Below, in pieces: positions 51,563 to 59,229 of a stretch of 64,000 nt of DNA; the first letter of the stretch is position 1; every line of letters starts with the position of its first letter. The position numbers and the translations under genes are program-made. This DNA comes from an uncultured Oscillospiraceae bacterium (GTDB lineage Bacteria; Bacillota; Clostridia; Oscillospirales; Oscillospiraceae). The notes beneath the pieces were generated by a model, which saw nothing but the letters and a program-made list of their open reading frames with translations, had not been told where the DNA came from and did no database searches. The stretch spans positions 62,001 through 126,000 of the forward strand of contig CAKTVL010000002.1 of the NCBI GenBank assembly GCA_934623575.1. Direction: 5' to 3'.

Positions 51563-52269
51563 CTGTTTTCTCCTTCTTTCATTGAAAATCTCACTATTCC
51601 AAAATGGCGCACGCCCGGAAGCTCCCATGGGAACTCCGCGTCGCCGGTGGAACCAAGTCTTGCCCGGACGTCCTCCTCCGCCGTCTCCCCCTTGCCGTAC
51701 AGCGTCAGGAAGCGGCCCGCGTCCGCTATCGTCCGGAAGGGCTGGGGAAAGTCCAGCGCCTCCCGCCGCGCCGTAAAGGGGACGCCCTGCGCGTCCAGCA
51801 CGCCGCAGGCATAGCCGAAGCTGTGCCGCCCCGGCCCCCGGAGCGCCCCGGAAAACCGATGGCGCTCATCGTCCCGCACGATGGCCAGCACCGTGCCCCG
51901 GCACTGTCGCCGGGCCGCGTCCAGTATCTCCTCCATGCTGCCGAAAAAGCAGAACACCATGGCGTCGAACTTCTCCGCCGGGGTATAGGCCAATATATCA
52001 GTGCACAGCGGCGTCACGTTCGCAACGCCCCGCGCGGCAAGCTCCCGCCGCAGCACCGCCAGCGCCGCGTCGTCCCGCTCCGCCGCCGTCACATGGGCCG
52101 CATAGGGCGCCAGCGACAGTGACAGATACCCCAGCCCGCAGCCGGCGTCGCAGATACGGTCCGTTGGCTTCAGTTCCGGCGCCAGCATCCCGGCCAGTCT
52201 CTTGTGAAAGTCCGTCCGGCGGCAGGCGTCCTCCATAAAGCCGATGGACTCGGCCGTCCACTCAAACAT
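51559..52269 (-). CDS. Class I SAM-dependent methyltransferase
   Basis: A 236-residue Rossmann-fold methyltransferase. The SAM motif I is ICDAGCGLGYLSLSL near 40-52, acidic loop AAERDD near 63, and motif IV region FDAMVFCFFGS. It overlaps the ATPase gene upstream and the binding-protein gene downstream (ATGA), so it is tightly built into the transporter operon. Substrate unknown; a similar methyltransferase is frequently found with Fe/Mo-type ABC genes in Clostridia (recalled, not checked). Confidence 0.88.
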   Translation of the reverse strand: MFEWTAESIGFMEDACRRTDFHKRLAGMLAPELKPTDRICDAGCGLGYLSLSLAPYAAHVTAAERDDAALAVLRRELAARGVANVTPLCTDILAYTPAEKFDAMVFCFFGSMEEILDAARRQCRGTVLAIVRDDERHRFSGALRGPGRHSFGYACGVLDAQGVPFTARREALDFPQPFRTIADAGRFLTLYGKGETAEEDVRARLGSTGDAEFPWELPGVRHFGIVRFSMKEGENR

Positions 52270-53047
52270 CCGCGCCGCCTCCCCGTACCGGCAGCAGCGC
52301 CGTGCCCTCCGGTGTATCCACCAGCACGGACTCCACGCCGTACAGCCGCCGTATCAGCTCCGGCGTCAGCACCTGCCGTGTCTCGCCCTCCGCCGCCACT
52401 GCGCCGTCCTGCAGCGCCAGCACCCGGCGGGAGAACCGCAGGGCGTGCTGCGGGTCGTGGGTGGACAGCAGCACCGTGTATCCCTGCTGCGACAGGGCGC
52501 CGACCTGCTCCAACACCCGCAGCTGGTTGCCGTAGTCCAGTGACGCCGTGGGCTCGTCCATGACGAGAATGTCCGACTCCTGGCACAGCGCCCGGGCGAT
52601 CAGCACCAGCTGCTGCTCGCCACCGGACAGCGTGGCGAAGTTCCGCCGGGCCAGCCGGTCCACGCCCAGCTTCTCCAGCGCCGCCATGGCCCGGCCCTCC
52701 AGCTCCCTGGAGGGGCTCTGAAACGGCGACAAATGCCGGGTCAGCCCCATCAGCGCGGTGTCCAGCACCGAATAGCCGAAGGTGGGCCGGTGGATCTGCG
52801 GGATATAGGCAATGTGGGCGGCCATCTCCCGGCGGTGCAGCGTCCGCACGTCCCGCCCGTCCAGGGCGATGGTGCCGGTATAGTCCTCCAGCCCGCCCAG
52901 CAGGCAGCGGAACAGCGTGCTCTTTCCCGCGCCGTTGGCCCCCAGCACAGACAGGAACTCCCCGGCGGGAACGGAGAACGACACGTCCCGCAGCACCTCC
53001 GCCCCCTTGGGATAGGCGAAGGTCAGATGCTCCACGGTCAGCGTCAC
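52262..53047 (-). CDS. FecE-type ABC transporter ATP-binding protein
   Basis: A 261-residue ATPase. Walker A GANGAGKST near 37, Q-loop IPQIHRPTFGYSVLD, signature LSGGEQQLVLIARAL, Walker B ILVMDEPTASLDYG, switch STHDPQHAL. Drives uptake with the FecCD permease whose stop it overlaps by four bases. Confidence 0.95.
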   Translation of the reverse strand: MTLTVEHLTFAYPKGAEVLRDVSFSVPAGEFLSVLGANGAGKSTLFRCLLGGLEDYTGTIALDGRDVRTLHRREMAAHIAYIPQIHRPTFGYSVLDTALMGLTRHLSPFQSPSRELEGRAMAALEKLGVDRLARRNFATLSGGEQQLVLIARALCQESDILVMDEPTASLDYGNQLRVLEQVGALSQQGYTVLLSTHDPQHALRFSRRVLALQDGAVAAEGETRQVLTPELIRRLYGVESVLVDTPEGTALLPVRGGGADV

Positions 53048-54057
53048 AGGCGGTCGCCTCCCTTCACCATCAGATAGATAAAGAACGGCGCCCCCACGAA
53101 GGCCGTGAGGATACCGATGGGTATCTCCGTAGCGGTCAGACTTCTGGCCATGTTGTCCACCAGCAGCAGAAACGCCGCCCCGAACAGGCAGGCCATGGGC
53201 AGCAGCCTCCGGCAGTCATTGCCCACGATCCGGCGGCTCAGGTGTGGGATCACCAGTCCCACCCAGCCGATCATGCCGGACACGGACACCGCCGCCGCCG
53301 TCAGCACCGTGGCCGACAGGATCACCGCCAGCCGCAGCCGGTCCGTGTGTATGCCCATGGCCCGGGCCTCGTCCGCCGACAGCGTCAGCAGGTTCATCCG
53401 CCACCGGAGCAGCAGCAGCGGTACCAGGCCCACCGCCATGCACACCGCAGCAAAGGTCACCGTGGACATCCGCGTCCCGGACAGGCTGCCCATCAGCCAG
53501 TAGGTGATCTCCGGCAGCTGGTTGGTGGGGTCCGCCACCAGCTTGATATAGGAGGTACAGGCGGAGAACAGCGACCCCACCATGATGCCCGCCAGCAGCA
53601 GGTTCATCACCCGGCTCCCCCGGGCGTGGCTCCCCACCAGATACACCAGCGCCACCGACAGCAGGCTGAAGCCGAAGGCAAACACCGTGATCATCACGCT
53701 GCTCTGCCCCGTCAGGATGGCCAGCGCCGCCCCGGTGCAGGCCCCGGAGGACGCGCCCAGAATATCCGGCGCGGCCATAGGGTTCTGAAACACCGTCTGA
53801 TACCCGGTGCCCGCGGCGGACAGGGCGCACCCCACCAGGCAGGCCAGCAGGATGCGGGGCAGTCGGACGTTCAGTACCGCGATGGCCATGTTGTCTGTCC
53901 ACGTCTGCTCTATGGGGAATATCCCGGAGAGCAGTATTTTCAGCAGCTGCGCCAGCGGCACGTCATAGCGCCCCAGCACAAAGGACAGCAGAAACAGCGC
54001 CAGCAGCACTGACGCCATGATACATATACTCCGTATCGGGTGCTTTGGTGTCTGCAT
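53044..54057 (-). CDS. FecCD-type ABC transporter permease
   Basis: A 337-residue inner-membrane permease with about ten membrane segments. Landmarks: NVRLPRILLACLVGCALSAAGTGYQTVFQNPMA, GASSGACTGAALAIL, and the C-terminal WVGLVIPHLSRRIVGNDCRRLLP coupling region. ATG 54057 is used, with GGAGGG close upstream; the longer frame would extend into repeat DNA. First gene of the operon ATPase-methyltransferase-SBP-XdhC-NTPase. No clear promoter is seen; the upstream sequence is repeat-like. Confidence 0.93.
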   Translation of the reverse strand: MQTPKHPIRSICIMASVLLALFLLSFVLGRYDVPLAQLLKILLSGIFPIEQTWTDNMAIAVLNVRLPRILLACLVGCALSAAGTGYQTVFQNPMAAPDILGASSGACTGAALAILTGQSSVMITVFAFGFSLLSVALVYLVGSHARGSRVMNLLLAGIMVGSLFSACTSYIKLVADPTNQLPEITYWLMGSLSGTRMSTVTFAAVCMAVGLVPLLLLRWRMNLLTLSADEARAMGIHTDRLRLAVILSATVLTAAAVSVSGMIGWVGLVIPHLSRRIVGNDCRRLLPMACLFGAAFLLLVDNMARSLTATEIPIGILTAFVGAPFFIYLMVKGGDRL

Positions 54058-54143
54058 ACGTCCCTCCGTCAAAAATCTCTCTCCCCGCGCCTCGCGCCTC
54101 GCTCCCCTCCGCCGCGCCCGCGGTAAAAGCTCCCGTTGAGCCT

Positions 54144-54187
54144 TTGTAGGGGCCAGCGTCCCCGACGCTGCGCAGCAAGTGCCTTTA
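54144..54187. repeat. Dispersed intergenic repeat, unit C copy 1
   Basis: The segment TTGTAGGGGCCAGCGTC through GCAGCAAGTGCCTTTA matches 54879-54921 with few differences, in the same orientation. It also contains the short inverted pair GCGTC/GACGC. Confidence 0.7.
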
Positions 54188-54210
54188 GGGTACGGCCCGC
54201 TCAACGTTGT

Positions 54211-54250
54211 CATTGCGAGGAGCGAAGCGCCCGTGGCAATCCGTATCCTT
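54211..54250. repeat. Dispersed intergenic repeat, unit B copy 1 (CATTGCGAGG...GGCAATCCG)
   Basis: The segment begins CATTGCGAGGAGCGAAGCG and ends GTGGCAATCCGTATCCTT. Its ATTGC and GCAAT ends are inverted, as in REP/MITE-like palindromes common in gut Clostridia. A second copy lies at 54835-54877. Confidence 0.7.
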
Positions 54251-54254
54251 TACA

Positions 54255-54358
54255 TAGGGGCCGATGCCTACGTCCGCCCGCCGCGCCCGCAGGCGCGGAA
54301 CCCCTTTGCCTTCCTCTTGAGGGGAAGGTGGCGCGCAGCGCCGGATGAGGTGTCATTG
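54255..54358. repeat. Direct repeat of about 104 bp, unit A copy 1
   Basis: Runs from TAGGGGCCGATGCCTACG through GCGCCGGATGAGGTGTCATTG. The copy at 54736-54839 has the same length and is about 90 percent identical. It contains an internal palindrome CTTCCTCTTGAGGGGAAGG. Spurious frames run through it; no gene is called. Confidence 0.85.
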
Positions 54359-54460
54359 TAAGGGCGCTCCGCGCCCGTACCCCAAGGGCACTTGTTTCAC
54401 TGCGTGGCAATCCGTCCCCCGCCCCCCCGCAGGGGCATTTCGCGCCCCGGCGCGAGTATC

Positions 54461-54496
54461 TTTCTTTTGGTGTCAAAAGAAAGACACCAAAGAAAA
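54461..54496. repeat. Inverted repeat hairpin
   Basis: TTTCTTTTGGTGTC (54461-54474) and GACACCAAAGAAAA (54483-54496) form a near-perfect stem with an 8-base A-rich loop, inside the repeat island. Confidence 0.65.
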
Positions 54497-54735
54497 CCAC
54501 TCAGACCTACGGTCTAAGAACCCCTTGGCACGGGGCGACACATCCCTTGCGGATGATCCTACCTCGCGATCACGGCAATTTCCCGGTTTTTCCCCGGTCC
54601 AAAGGACTGTGCCCCGTCCTCTTTCCGCTACCGCTTCGCTGCCGCTGCCCGGTGCCACGGTCTGGACTTGTCGTTCTACCGTTTCGGGCCGCCGAGGACG
54701 TCGGCCCCTACAACCATCTGCCGTTGTCCCCTCCG

Positions 54736-54839
54736 TAGGGGCCGATGTCTACGTCCGCCCGCCGCGCCCGCAGGCGCGGAACCCCTTTGCCTTCCCCTTG
54801 AGGGGAAGGTGCCCCGCAGGGGCGGATGAGGTGTCATTG
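54736..54839. repeat. Direct repeat of about 104 bp, unit A copy 2
   Basis: Second copy of the unit at 54255-54358 (TAGGGGCCGATGTCTACG through GGCGGATGAGGTGTCATTG). Differences include compensatory-looking changes in the GGCGCGCAGCGCC versus GCCCCGCAGGGGC inner stem. Confidence 0.85.
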
Positions 54840-54877
54840 CGAGGAGGGCGAAGCCCGACGTGGCAATCCGTATCCTT
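54835..54877. repeat. Dispersed intergenic repeat, unit B copy 2
   Basis: CATTGCGAGGAGGGCGAAGC through GTGGCAATCCGTATCCTT, directly abutting unit A copy 2 and followed by unit C copy 2 at 54879-54921. Confidence 0.7.
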
Positions 54878-54878
54878 T

Positions 54879-54921
54879 TTGTAGGGGCCGGCGTCCTCGA
54901 CGCAGCGCAACAAGTGCCTTT
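54879..54921. repeat. Dispersed intergenic repeat, unit C copy 2
   Basis: TTGTAGGGGCCGGCGTC through CAACAAGTGCCTTT, matching 54144-54187. A further partial echo, CGCAGCAAGTACCTTTAGG, follows at about 54932-54951. Confidence 0.65.
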
Positions 54922-54959
54922 GGCCCGCGCCGCGCAGCAAGTACCTTTAGGCACATCCG

Positions 54960-55540
54960 TCCAACCCGAATGACACCCCGGCCCGGCGCCCCGGCCCCTG
55001 CGCTGAATTCGCGCGCGGTGTCAAATCAGCGTGAAATAGTGATATTCCACTATTTATAACATATTTATTCCAATCTGCGTATACGCGTTCAAAAAGGTAC
55101 ACGCTGGTACCATTTTTTATGCGACCATATCCCTATTTTGCCGCTTTTTGGTGCGCTATTCTCGCTTTGTCCACGCATTTTCTCATGCTTTCTTGCTTGT
55201 TCTATGTTGTTGTCCGCTGTATATTTTACAGAATAACGCGAAAAAAGCAAGTATCTGCGTCCGATATTGTCGCACATTTTGCCAGCAATGGCGTTTTTCT
55301 GTTCTTCTCCGCCACCTGCCACCGACAAATTCTCCCTCTCTTCCGCTCTTCTGCGGCCGGAAAACGGCCCCCTCATCGCCGGAAAGCGACGCTTTTCCGG
55401 CCGCTATTTCCCGCCCTTTTTCGCCGGTCGCCGGGCCGAAGAATTTCCAGTTATTGGCAAATTTTACTCCATTTTTGTGCAAGATGCATAATCTATATAG
55501 TGGTCGTTTGTGTAACTTGATGCCAATTTGTGCGGAATGG
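54960..55540. other. Gene-free AT-rich stretch at the strand switch
   Basis: No supportable gene was found here. Base composition falls well below the neighbouring genes. It contains two small inverted repeats, AAATAGTG (55034-55041) with CACTATTT (55048-55055), and GGTAC (55096-55100) with GTACC (55107-55111) flanked by A and T runs. No DnaA-box cluster is visible. The segment at 55175-55206 has an inverted partner at 55925-55956. Confidence 0.6.
55175..55206 (-). repeat. 32-bp inverted repeat, left arm
   Basis: Read on the minus strand it starts CATAGAACAAGCAAGAAAGC. It matches 55925-55956 on the plus strand at 27 of 32 positions, all five differences being transitions. Confidence 0.7.
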
Positions 55541-55543
55541 CCG

Positions 55544-55572
55544 TTGACATCGGCGGAGGGCTTTGCTAAAAT
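55544..55572 (+). promoter_or_regulatory. Near-consensus promoter of the 68-residue membrane protein
   Basis: TTGACA (55544-55549), 17-base spacer, TAAAAT (55567-55572), 37 bases before the start codon. Confidence 0.85.
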
Positions 55573-55609
55573 AGGCCCAACATTTCCGAAGCGAAAGGAG
55601 GCGGCCACG

Positions 55610-55816
55610 ATGATGGAGCGCAGGATGAATTCCAGCATGAATAGCATGATGACCGCCGCCTGCGCCGGCGTCGCTTTCTGCTGCGCTTGTGCCGCTTCCA
55701 ATATCGTCATTCTGTCCGTACTGGGCGCCATTCTGCTGGCGTCCATTATTATTTTCGCCCTGCTGCTGGTCGTTATTTCGTCCAGATACACGCCTTTGGT
55801 ACGGACAGTCGCATAG
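55610..55816 (+). CDS. Small Cys/Met-rich single-pass membrane protein
   Basis: A 68-residue protein, not recognised. ATG 55610 has AAAGGAGG 8 bases upstream (an ATG at 55613 is an alternative). The N-terminal third is Met/Ser/Asn rich (MERRMNSSMNSMMTAAC), followed by a cysteine-rich patch CAGVAFCCACAAS, then one membrane segment (IVILSVLGAILLASIIIFALLLVVI) and a short basic tail. A near-consensus promoter and strong terminator make it an independent, probably well-expressed transcription unit. The Cys pattern might bind metal, but this is speculation. Confidence 0.75.
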   Translation: MMERRMNSSMNSMMTAACAGVAFCCACAASNIVILSVLGAILLASIIIFALLLVVISSRYTPLVRTVA

Positions 55817-55835
55817 ACGCTGACAGGATACAGCG

Positions 55836-55869
55836 AAGCGGCTCCGCCACTGGCGGAGCCGCTTTTTTG
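55836..55869 (+). terminator. Terminator after the 68-residue protein
   Basis: AAGCGGCTCCGCCA (55836-55849) and TGGCGGAGCCGCTT (55851-55864) followed by TTTTTG. Very strong GC stem with T-tract. Confidence 0.93.
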
Positions 55870-55924
55870 TATATCTCCCCTGGGCAGGAGACAAAAATCG
55901 TCCGAAAATTCCTGTTGACTACAT

Positions 55925-55956
55925 CATGGAACAGGCAAGAAAGCGTAAGAAAACGC
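55925..55956 (+). repeat. 32-bp inverted repeat, right arm, in the livJ leader
   Basis: CATGGAACAGGCAAGAAAGC and the following 12 bases match the reverse complement of 55175-55206. It lies about 60 bases before the livJ start, so it could be a regulatory element for the Liv operon. Confidence 0.7.
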
Positions 55957-56014
55957 TGAGAACAAGCAAGAACGACCCTTCCGGGCCAAAACAAACGAAA
56001 AGGAGACAAGAACC

Positions 56015-57247
56015 ATGAAAAAGAGAGTATTTGCCATGTTGATGGCGTGCGTGATGGCATTCAGCCTCGTCGCCTGCGGCAGCAAGACCGACAGCGGCAC
56101 CGCCGGCGGTGACACCGGCAGCGCCGAGACCATCAAGCTGGGCGGCGTCGGCCCCTTGACCGGCGGCTACGCCAACTACGGTCTGTCCGTGCAGCACGGC
56201 GCAGAGCTGGCTGTCAAGGAGATCAACGAGGCCGGCGGCGTAGGCGGCAAGCAGCTGGAGCTGAGCTTCCAGGACTCCCAGGGCGATCCCGAGAGCGCCG
56301 TGGCTGCCTACGGCAAGCTGATGGACTGGGGCATGAACGTGTGCCTGGGCGGCGTGCTGTCCGGTGAGACGGCCTCCGTCGTAGCGGCGGCCAATGCCGA
56401 CGACATGTTCATCATGGAGACCACCGGTTCCGCCGACAAGTGCATCGACGGCAACGACAAGGCCTTCCGCGTCTGCTTCTACGACTCCTATCAGGGCACC
56501 GCTGCGGCGGACTACCTGAAGGACAACGGCCTGGCCGATGAGGTAGGCGTGCTCTATCAGAGCGACAACGACTACTCCGCCGGTCTGTATAATGCCTTTG
56601 TGGCGGAGGCCGAGAAGTCCGGCATGACCATCAAGGAGACCCAGACCTTCACCGCCGCTACCGCCACCGACTTCTCCACCCAGGTGAACACCCTGGTGGC
56701 CTCCGGCGTCAAGGTCGTGTTCATCCCCTTCTACGCCGAGGAGGCTTCCACCTTCCTGACCCAGGCCAAGGGCAAGTTCGCTGACGACGTGTACTTCTTC
56801 GGCTGCGACGGCCTTGACGGCATCCTGGGCAAGGTCAGCCAGGACGTGACCATCGCGGACAACGTGCTGATGATGACCCCCTTCGCCGCTGACTCCACCG
56901 ATCCCAAGGTCCAGGCCTTTGTGGAGGCCTACAAGGCCGCCTACAACGCCACCCCCGACCAGTTCGCCGCTGACGCCTATGACGCCGTGTACGCCGTGAA
57001 GGCCGCTGTGGAGGCCGCCAACGGCAGCACCTCCGGCGCCGATCTGGCCGCCGTGATGACCTCCGTGACCGTGGAGGGCGTGACCGGCACCATGACCTGG
57101 AATGCCGACGGCAACACCAGCAAGGCTGCCAGCGCCATCCTCTATAAGAACGGCGTGGGCACCCTGTTCGGCCAGGACAGCGCTGCTGACACTGCCGCCG
57201 ATGCCGCTGAGGGCACTGACGCCGGAGCCGCTGACGCGCAGGCATAA
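56015..57247 (+). CDS. livJ: Branched-chain amino-acid ABC transporter substrate-binding lipoprotein
   Basis: A 410-residue receptor. Signal peptide MKKRVFAMLMACVMAFSL with lipobox LVAC. The mature protein has the LivJ type I periplasmic fold: IKLGGVGPLTGGYANYGLSV, VKEINEAGGVGGKQLEL, QDSQGDPESAVAAYGKL, then EVGVLYQSDNDYSAGLYNAF and ADDVYFFGCDGLDG. The C-terminus is Ala/Asp rich. AAGGAG precedes the ATG. It heads a complete livJHMGF operon for uptake of Leu/Ile/Val or similar. Confidence 0.94.
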   Translation: MKKRVFAMLMACVMAFSLVACGSKTDSGTAGGDTGSAETIKLGGVGPLTGGYANYGLSVQHGAELAVKEINEAGGVGGKQLELSFQDSQGDPESAVAAYGKLMDWGMNVCLGGVLSGETASVVAAANADDMFIMETTGSADKCIDGNDKAFRVCFYDSYQGTAAADYLKDNGLADEVGVLYQSDNDYSAGLYNAFVAEAEKSGMTIKETQTFTAATATDFSTQVNTLVASGVKVVFIPFYAEEASTFLTQAKGKFADDVYFFGCDGLDGILGKVSQDVTIADNVLMMTPFAADSTDPKVQAFVEAYKAAYNATPDQFAADAYDAVYAVKAAVEAANGSTSGADLAAVMTSVTVEGVTGTMTWNADGNTSKAASAILYKNGVGTLFGQDSAADTAADAAEGTDAGAADAQA

Positions 57248-57286
57248 CCAATAATAGCTACCTACCTTCCCCACAATACGTCCCCT

Positions 57287-57313
57287 GCCCTCCCGGCCAG
57301 GCGCCGGGAGGGC
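57287..57313 (+). promoter_or_regulatory. Intercistronic hairpin between livJ and livH
   Basis: GCCCTCCCGGC (57287-57297), 5-base loop, GCCGGGAGGGC (57303-57313). No T-tract. Likely stabilises livJ mRNA relative to the downstream genes. Confidence 0.6.
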
Positions 57314-57344
57314 GGCGCGGACACCATGCAAAGGAATGACGACT

Positions 57345-58223
57345 ATGACGAATTTGATACAGACTTTAATAAGCGGACTGAGCCTGGGGAGCATCTACGC
57401 GCTGATCGCGCTGGGCTACACCATGGTCTACGGTATCGCCAAAATGCTGAACTTCGCCCACGGCGATGTGATCATGGTGGGCGCTTACAGCGGCATTGTG
57501 GCGGTGGCGCAGATGGGACTGTCGCCGTGGGTAACGGTGATCGTCAGCATCGTGGTATGCGCGGTGCTGGGCGTGGTCATCGAGTTCTGCGCCTACAAGC
57601 CCCTGCGGCAGGCAGCGCCGCTGAGCGTACTGATCACGGCCATCGGCGTCAGCTACCTTTTGCAGAATGCGGCACTGCTGATCTTCGGCTCCCAGCAGAT
57701 GGCCTACCCCAAGCTGGTGACACTGGGCAGCTTTACGGTGGGCGGTGTGCAGGTGGACGGCATCACGGTGCTGACCCTGGCGGTGACAGCGGTGCTGATG
57801 GTGGCGCTGACGCTGTTCATCGACAAGACCAAGCTGGGCAAGGCCATGCGGGCCGTGTCAGAGGACAAGGACGCCGCCACGCTGATGGGCATCAGCGTGG
57901 ACAGGACCATCACGCTGACCTTTGCCATCGGCTCGGCGCTGGCGGCCTTCGCCAGCATGTTCTACGGGCTGACGTACACATACATCAAGCCCACCACCGG
58001 CGCCATGCCCGGCATCAAGGCCTTTACGGCGGCGGTGTTCGGCGGCATCGGGTCTATCCCCGGCGCCATGCTGGGCGGCATACTGCTGGGCCTGATCGAG
58101 CAGGCCTCCAAGACGTATATCTCCACCCTGTGGGCGGACGCCATCGTGTTCGCCGTGCTGGTGGCGGTGCTGGTGGTGAAGCCCACGGGCCTGCTGGGCA
58201 AGCCCATGCAGGAGAAGGTGTGA
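57345..58223 (+). CDS. livH: Branched-chain amino-acid ABC transporter permease LivH
   Basis: A 292-residue permease with about eight membrane segments. Signatures: GLSLGSIYALIALGYTMVYG, KMLNFAHGDVIMVGAY and the EAA-like GKAMRAVSEDKDAATLMGI loop near 175, then AGxxxG-rich AFTAAVFGGIGSIPGAMLGG. ATG 57345 is chosen because AAAGGA is 10 bases away; ATG 57336 sits on that site. Confidence 0.95.
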   Translation: MTNLIQTLISGLSLGSIYALIALGYTMVYGIAKMLNFAHGDVIMVGAYSGIVAVAQMGLSPWVTVIVSIVVCAVLGVVIEFCAYKPLRQAAPLSVLITAIGVSYLLQNAALLIFGSQQMAYPKLVTLGSFTVGGVQVDGITVLTLAVTAVLMVALTLFIDKTKLGKAMRAVSEDKDAATLMGISVDRTITLTFAIGSALAAFASMFYGLTYTYIKPTTGAMPGIKAFTAAVFGGIGSIPGAMLGGILLGLIEQASKTYISTLWADAIVFAVLVAVLVVKPTGLLGKPMQEKV

Positions 58224-58233
58224 GGTGAAGGAA

Positions 58234-59229
58234 ATGCAGCTGACACAAAAGAAGAAGCAGCAGCACGACTGGATCACCGCGGCGGCGGTGGCCGCCCTGT
58301 TCGTGGTGATGGGCGCGCTGCTGTATACCGGGAATCTGACCCGGCAGGTGACAAATATGCTGATCCCCACGGCGGTGTACATCGTGATGGCGGTGTCGCT
58401 GAACCTGGTGGTGGGCCTGTTGGGCGAGCTGAGCCTGGGCCACGCGGGCTTCATGTCCGTGGGACTGTTCTCCGGGTGCTTGGTGGCCATCGCCCTGAGC
58501 ACCACCCCCCTGCCCCTTGGGCTGCGGCTGCCGGTGAGCATGCTGGCGGGCGGCCTGGTGGCGGCGCTGTTCGGACTGCTGGTGGGTCTGCCGGCCCTGC
58601 GGCTGCGGGGCGACTATCTGGCCATCGTGACGCTGGCCTGCGGCGAGATCATCAAGAACGTCATCACCAACCTGGACTTTACCGGCGGCGCACTGGGCCT
58701 GAACACCACGCCCATCTACGCCGGGGCCAAGGACCTGCTGCCCTACGGCGCGGTACTGGTGCTGCTGACGGTGGTGGTGATGCTGAACCTGAAGCGCTCC
58801 AAGTACGGCCGGGCCATCATGGCCATACGGGACAACCGCATCGCGGCGGAGTCCGTGGGACTGAACGTCACCTGGTACAAGCTGGCGGTGTTCGTGATCG
58901 CGGCGTTCTTCGCCGGGTGCGCCGGCGTGCTGTACGGCCACTCGCTGGCCAATATCAAGGCGGCCACCTTCGACTATAACATGTCCATCGAGATCCTGGT
59001 CATCGTGGTGCTGGGCGGCATGGGCAGTGTGCCCGGCTCCGTGATCTCGGCCATCGTGCTGACGGTGCTGCCGGAGGCGCTGCGGGAGGTGGCGGACTAC
59101 CGGATGCTGGTGTATGCCATCGTGCTGATCCTGGTGATGCAGGCCACGAACAACCCCACGATGAAGCGGTTTTTTGCCTCTGCTAAGGAAAAACTGACCC
59201 CCGGGCGAAAGGAGCGTGCGGCGCTGTGA
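58234..59229 (+). CDS. livM: Branched-chain amino-acid ABC transporter permease LivM
   Basis: A 331-residue permease. MLIPTAVYIVMAVSLNLVVG and GELSLGHAGFMSVGLFSG are the LivM hallmarks; GRAIMAIRDNRIAAESVGLN near 190 is the ATPase-contacting loop; IVVLGGMGSVPGSVISAI near 260. ATG 58234 with GAGG 8 bases upstream is preferred over GTG 58225. It pairs with LivH in the membrane. Confidence 0.95.
   Translation: MQLTQKKKQQHDWITAAAVAALFVVMGALLYTGNLTRQVTNMLIPTAVYIVMAVSLNLVVGLLGELSLGHAGFMSVGLFSGCLVAIALSTTPLPLGLRLPVSMLAGGLVAALFGLLVGLPALRLRGDYLAIVTLACGEIIKNVITNLDFTGGALGLNTTPIYAGAKDLLPYGAVLVLLTVVVMLNLKRSKYGRAIMAIRDNRIAAESVGLNVTWYKLAVFVIAAFFAGCAGVLYGHSLANIKAATFDYNMSIEILVIVVLGGMGSVPGSVISAIVLTVLPEALREVADYRMLVYAIVLILVMQATNNPTMKRFFASAKEKLTPGRKERAAL

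Noticed and set aside
54136..54954. Several short frames in both directions
   Set aside because: They run through duplicated palindromic repeat units and lack ribosome binding sites or protein-like composition.
54960..55540. Possible replication origin in the AT-rich strand-switch region
   Set aside because: No cluster of TTATCCACA-like DnaA boxes and no dnaA, dnaN or gyrase gene nearby.
55919..57394. 491-codon minus-strand frame opposite livJ
   Set aside because: Antisense shadow of a well-supported LivJ with signal peptide and conserved motifs.
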